Assembly (NCBI GenBank): GCA_017991555.1
Contig: JAGOQM010000016.1
Coordinates: 1-60,688, forward strand
Direction: 5' to 3'
From: Neisseriaceae bacterium
Lineage (GTDB): Bacteria > Pseudomonadota > Gammaproteobacteria > Burkholderiales > Neisseriaceae
Length of the DNA: 60,688 nt
Made by a program: the position numbers and the translations under genes. The notes beneath the pieces are model-generated. The model did no database searches. It saw only the letters and a list, made by a program, of their open reading frames with translations, and had not been told where the DNA came from. Shown one piece after another: positions 57,938-60,688 of this stretch; position 1 is the first letter of the stretch; every line of letters starts with the position of its first letter.

Positions 57938-59065
57938 TTAATTTTTCGCGGCCAAGCGGCTGGCCAAAACGCGAACCGAACCCTGCATGATGAGCCTGGC
58001 CGTACGCAGCAGCGCCGCCCCCACCACTTTGGGGCCACCGGCCTCGTCTGACGCCAGCTGCAATACCACGCTGAATTCGCCACTGGGGTGTTCTATGGAC
58101 AACGCCGCCCGTCCGTCTTCGGCAGGCGCGTGCTGGCTGAGCCCAGCCGCAATCGACTGGGGCAGCACGCAGGCCGTCGCTACCGTCACGGCGGCCAACA
58201 CGCCAATGGCTTCATGGCATACGTGGGGAATAAAGCAGCGGGTGCTGAGGGCGCCGCCGGCTTTAGGGGCCGACAGCAAGCACATCTTGGGAAAGTTTTT
58301 GGGGCCAACGTCGCCTAGGCCCATTTTTGCTGCAGCGACCAGCCGCAGCGCTTCTAAGCGGGCTTTCAACACCTCATCGGCATTGAGTTCGGCCACCGTT
58401 TCTTGGCCATCGCAGCCAAAGTCCGCGGCCCGTACCAGCACCATCGGCATGCCATTGTCGATGCAGGTGGCCTCAACCTGGCCTAGACCCGCCACCTCAA
58501 ACACGTCAATGGCCTGTCCCGTCGGCAGCAGGCTGCCGCACACTGAACCGGCGGTGTCTAAAAAGCTGATTTCAATCGCGGCGCTGCTGCCCGGCACGCC
58601 GTCAATGCGGGTGTCGCCTTCGTAGCTGATCCGCCCGCCCGGCGTGTGCACCGTGATGTCGCTGAGCATGCCGGTGTTTTCGGTCAACACCCGCACCGTG
58701 GTGGTGTCGCCCTGCGCCTGGATCAGGCCGGTTTCTAAGGCAAACGGCACCACCGCTGCCAGCATATTGCCGCAATTGGGCGTGGTGTCGACGCGGTCAG
58801 AGTTGGGTTGCAGCTGGGCAAATAAGAAATGCAGATCAATGCCAGTTTTGGCCCTGTCGCCCAGCGCCACCATGCCCACCTTGCTGGTTAAGGCATGGCC
58901 GCCTCCGAGGCCATCAATTTGGCGCACATCGGGCGACCCCATGATGGCCAGCAGCAGACGATCACGTTCGGGACCGGCCGGGGGCAAATCGGCTTGATTA
59001 AAGAAGGGCCCTTTAGACGTTCCACCGCGCATAAAACAGCAGGGAACCGATAATGAATGTGGCAT
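57938..59065 (-). CDS. galD: 4-oxalomesaconate tautomerase (GalD/LigU, PrpF family)
   Basis: This 375-residue PrpF-family isomerase is recognised by CCFMRGGTSKGPFF, GLGGGHALTSKVG, TTPNCGNMLAAV and FPKMCLLSAPK. It interconverts keto and enol forms of 4-oxalomesaconate between the LigI and LigJ steps; it could equally be named ligU. The start at 59065 has AAAGG 8 bases away; a GTG at 59071 or 59083 is an alternative. First gene of the catabolic operon, divergent from its LysR regulator. Confidence 0.92.
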   Translation of the reverse strand: MPHSLSVPCCFMRGGTSKGPFFNQADLPPAGPERDRLLLAIMGSPDVRQIDGLGGGHALTSKVGMVALGDRAKTGIDLHFLFAQLQPNSDRVDTTPNCGNMLAAVVPFALETGLIQAQGDTTTVRVLTENTGMLSDITVHTPGGRISYEGDTRIDGVPGSSAAIEISFLDTAGSVCGSLLPTGQAIDVFEVAGLGQVEATCIDNGMPMVLVRAADFGCDGQETVAELNADEVLKARLEALRLVAAAKMGLGDVGPKNFPKMCLLSAPKAGGALSTRCFIPHVCHEAIGVLAAVTVATACVLPQSIAAGLSQHAPAEDGRAALSIEHPSGEFSVVLQLASDEAGGPKVVGAALLRTARLIMQGSVRVLASRLAAKN

Positions 59066-59101
59066 CAGCACGACCTTTATCACAGAATGTTTTTAACGGG
59101 C

Positions 59102-59121
59102 GTGTGTCGCAACAGACACAC
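59102..59121 (-). promoter_or_regulatory. Inverted repeat in the galD leader
   Basis: Perfect 7-base arms, GTGTGTC and GACACAC, with 6 bases between, lie 36 bases before the galD start. Possible regulator site or leader hairpin. Confidence 0.4.
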
Positions 59122-59160
59122 TTTACCCCGATGACTGATGACCATCTTATGAAATTACGC

Positions 59161-59176
59161 TATGCTTATAAACATA
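59161..59176. promoter_or_regulatory. Candidate LysR-type site between galD and the regulator
   Basis: A near-perfect 16-base palindrome (TATG-n-TTATAA-n-CATA) lies midway in the divergent gap. On the minus strand it overlaps a possible -35 TTTATA, 17 bases before TAAGAT, as expected for a promoter activated by a bound LysR protein. Inferred from position and symmetry. Confidence 0.5.
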
Positions 59177-59250
59177 AAAACGAGACTAGTAGATAGTACG
59201 AAAATGCATAACCAATACAAAGGCAAGCATAACGAAAACGGAGAATCATC

Positions 59251-60177
59251 ATGCTCAACGATCCCCCAATGGACCTGAAGCAGCTCAGGTACTTTACCCA
59301 CGTCGCCGAAATGGGCAGTTTCACCAAGGCCGCCCATTTTTTAAACATTGCCCAACCCATTCTCAGCCGCCAAATTCGCCGCCTTGAGGTCGACCTGCAC
59401 CAAAACCTCCTCATCCGCAATGGTCGCGGCGTGACCCTCACCGACGCCGGCAAAGTGCTGTTGGAACACTGTCGCGGCATCCTGCATCAGGTTGAGCGCG
59501 CCTACGAAGACGTCACCCAAGGCCAGCTTTCTGGCCACGTCACCATTGGCTTGCCGCCGACCATGGCCAAGCTTTTGGCGGTACCGCTTACCCGCGCCTT
59601 TCGCCAGCAATTACCCCAGGCCAACCTCATCATTATGGAAGGCTTAACCTCTGTGATTGAAGAAGGCCTGTTAACCGGCCGCCTCGACATGGGGCTACTG
59701 CACAACCCAGCCTTTTCGCCCGATTTAGAAATCAACCTGCTGGCCAAAGACCACCTATGCCTGATCGCCCCAACGGATGATGTGGCCTTACACGGCAAGC
59801 CAACGTTTAAGCTCAGCGACATCGCCGACCTGCCCCTCATTTTGCCCAGCCATCCCAACACCTACCGCATGCTGGTGGAGGTTGAAATGGCCAAAATTGG
59901 CTACAAGCCCAATACCATATTGGAAATGAACAGCGTCAACACCATTTTAGAGCTGGTGTGCGAAGGCATGGGCTACGCCATCCTCTCCCGCCAAACCTTG
60001 GCTTTGGTGGCCCACCCAGAAAAACTCAGCGCCTACCCGATTACGTCGCCACAGCTGGTGAACAAGCTGTTCATGGCCATTTCCAACAAACGCATCATGA
60101 CCCAAACCCAAAAAACCATGCACGCCATTATTGAAGCCTTATGCGCCACGGCGCCGCCAGAACCGGTTCAGGCCTAA
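59251..60177 (+). CDS. LysR-family regulator of the protocatechuate operon (LigR-like)
   Basis: This 308-residue LysR regulator has the winged helix-turn-helix at about 8-65 (LRYFTHVAEMGSFTKAAHFLNIAQPILSRQ) and an effector domain of the type that binds aromatic or dicarboxylic acids. It is divergent from galD and so is the probable activator of the lig operon, responding to protocatechuate or a pathway intermediate such as the pyrone. GGAG ribosome site 7 bases before the ATG at 59251; a second in-frame ATG follows 18 bases later. Confidence 0.88.
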   Translation: MLNDPPMDLKQLRYFTHVAEMGSFTKAAHFLNIAQPILSRQIRRLEVDLHQNLLIRNGRGVTLTDAGKVLLEHCRGILHQVERAYEDVTQGQLSGHVTIGLPPTMAKLLAVPLTRAFRQQLPQANLIIMEGLTSVIEEGLLTGRLDMGLLHNPAFSPDLEINLLAKDHLCLIAPTDDVALHGKPTFKLSDIADLPLILPSHPNTYRMLVEVEMAKIGYKPNTILEMNSVNTILELVCEGMGYAILSRQTLALVAHPEKLSAYPITSPQLVNKLFMAISNKRIMTQTQKTMHAIIEALCATAPPEPVQA

Positions 60178-60342
60178 GCGGCAGCAAAAACCCCTCTCCA
60201 GCCATGTATAGGAGGGGTTCGAAGGGCAAGTTGCGACCCAAATCGACTTGGTTATGCCTTAACGTACGGGCTTAAGGCCGTGGGTAAGTTGCGCTTTGCC
60301 CACCCTGCGTCGGTGGGTTGCCTAAGCGGCTTTCCGTTAAAG
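60178..60342. other. Gap after the LysR gene
   Basis: No gene. A stem AACCCCTC/GAGGGGTT (60189-60219) has a T-run only on its minus-strand side, so it could end minus-strand transcription coming from the right, and weakly that of the LysR gene. The rest contains GCCCACCC and GGTGGGTTGCC strings typical of intergenic repeats. Confidence 0.4.
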
Positions 60343-60609
60343 AAAACCATGGTTTTTTATTTGCTAAAGACGTGTCTTAATTTACCAACCTTCTGACGGC
60401 GTCTCCTTTAGGTGAAGTACCGTCCCGTAGAGCCGCCGAAGTAGGTTCTATTGAGCCAGATGAAGCAGGCAAAAAGCTTGTGGCGCCCGACCACGCTTTG
60501 ATAGGAGGGCGAGCACTCTTGCCTGCGCTGGCTCAATAGGTTCTGCTGAGGGCAGTCACGCAGTGACCGGGGATCAGGGTGGCCTTTTCTTTGCTTCGTT
60601 TCTTTTGGC
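60343..60609. repeat. Second copy of the dispersed repeat, cut by an insertion sequence
   Basis: Same orientation and layout as 30068-30330: CCATGG core, GGTGAAGTACC, then the long paired body (CTATTGAGCCAG at 60448-60459 with CTGGCTCAATAG at 60528-60539). The inner stem is CGCCC (60484-60488) with GGGCG (60507-60511), where the other copy has CTGTC with GACAG. Homology stops abruptly at TTTCTTTTGGC, where an insertion sequence begins. Confidence 0.8.
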
Positions 60610-60688
60610 TGTGCCGTCCTGATTATAGTTGACACATTAATCCCTTAAATCTGGAGAACGTGATGACTAAACATATTAGACGAACCCG
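60610..60688 (+). mobile_element. Left end of an insertion sequence (IS3-like, partial)
   Basis: At 60610 the repeat homology is replaced by TGTGCCGTCCTGATTATAG, a plausible terminal inverted repeat, followed 53 bases from the end by the start of a transposase-like gene with a good ribosome site. The element continues beyond the window, so family and size are tentative. Confidence 0.6.
60663..60688 (+). CDS. Transposase orfA start (partial)
   Basis: Only the first eight codons are visible (MTKHIRRT). GGAG lies 6 bases before the ATG. The basic start resembles orfA of IS3-family elements, which encodes the DNA-binding part of the transposase. Too short for a firm family call. Confidence 0.5.

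Noticed and set aside
60408..60635. 75-codon minus-strand frame at the right end
   Set aside because: It spans the repeat and the insertion-sequence end, so it is a chance frame across a junction.

Overview
The window reads as a chromosomal segment of a betaproteobacterium, most likely a Neisseriales relative. The grounds are indirect: a SecA with a zinc-binding tail divergent from a DciA/DUF721 gene, a roughly 1270-residue DUF3683-type FAD oxidoreductase of a kind common in Betaproteobacteria, and moderate GC. I noticed no Neisseria-type DNA uptake repeats (GCCGTCTGAA), so Neisseria itself is unlikely. No rRNA, tRNA, prophage or CRISPR was seen. One structural RNA gene, the SRP RNA ffs, is present.

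Region 1 (1-13589, all minus strand) is part of a type VI secretion (T6SS) operon: tssB, tssC, PAAR, tssK, tssL, a membrane OmpA-domain protein, hcp and tssH/clpV, then three tandem DUF3304 lipoprotein genes (putative immunity, one broken by a 4-base loss), and a DUF2235/Tle1-type lipase effector that runs off the left edge. tssA, E, F, G, J, M and vgrG are not in view. An AT-rich 0.68-kb gap separates the operon from its right neighbour.

Region 2 (14217-24449) holds an AraC regulator divergent from a TSUP permease, two MHS-type major facilitator transporters, an HpaA-like AraC regulator, and a three-gene operon (GntP-type permease, acyl-CoA ligase, MaoC hydratase) of unassigned substrate. 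Region 3 (24476-35285) is mostly housekeeping: secA, dciA, fadH, then about 1.1 kb of dispersed repeats, ffs and the DUF3683 oxidoreductase.

Region 4 (35379-39618) has a TetR regulator with a drug-type efflux pump whose promoter carries a perfect operator, a DoxX/YgiD pair and a LysR regulator. Region 5 (39944-46538) is a complete respiratory formate dehydrogenase set: fdnG (cysteine in place of selenocysteine), fdnH, fdnI, fdhD and fdhE. A sulfatase-fold membrane transferase follows.

Region 6 (48709-60219) is a complete protocatechuate 4,5-cleavage pathway. A LysR regulator faces galD-ligJ-ligK-ligI-ligA-ligB-ligC-aldo/keto reductase-aldehyde dehydrogenase, with an aromatic-acid importer downstream. 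Together these turn imported aromatic acids and perhaps aldehydes into pyruvate and oxaloacetate. At the right edge, a second copy of the region 3 repeat is cut by an insertion sequence, probably IS3 family. The two repeat copies show compensatory base changes in a predicted stem, the least explained signal in the window.
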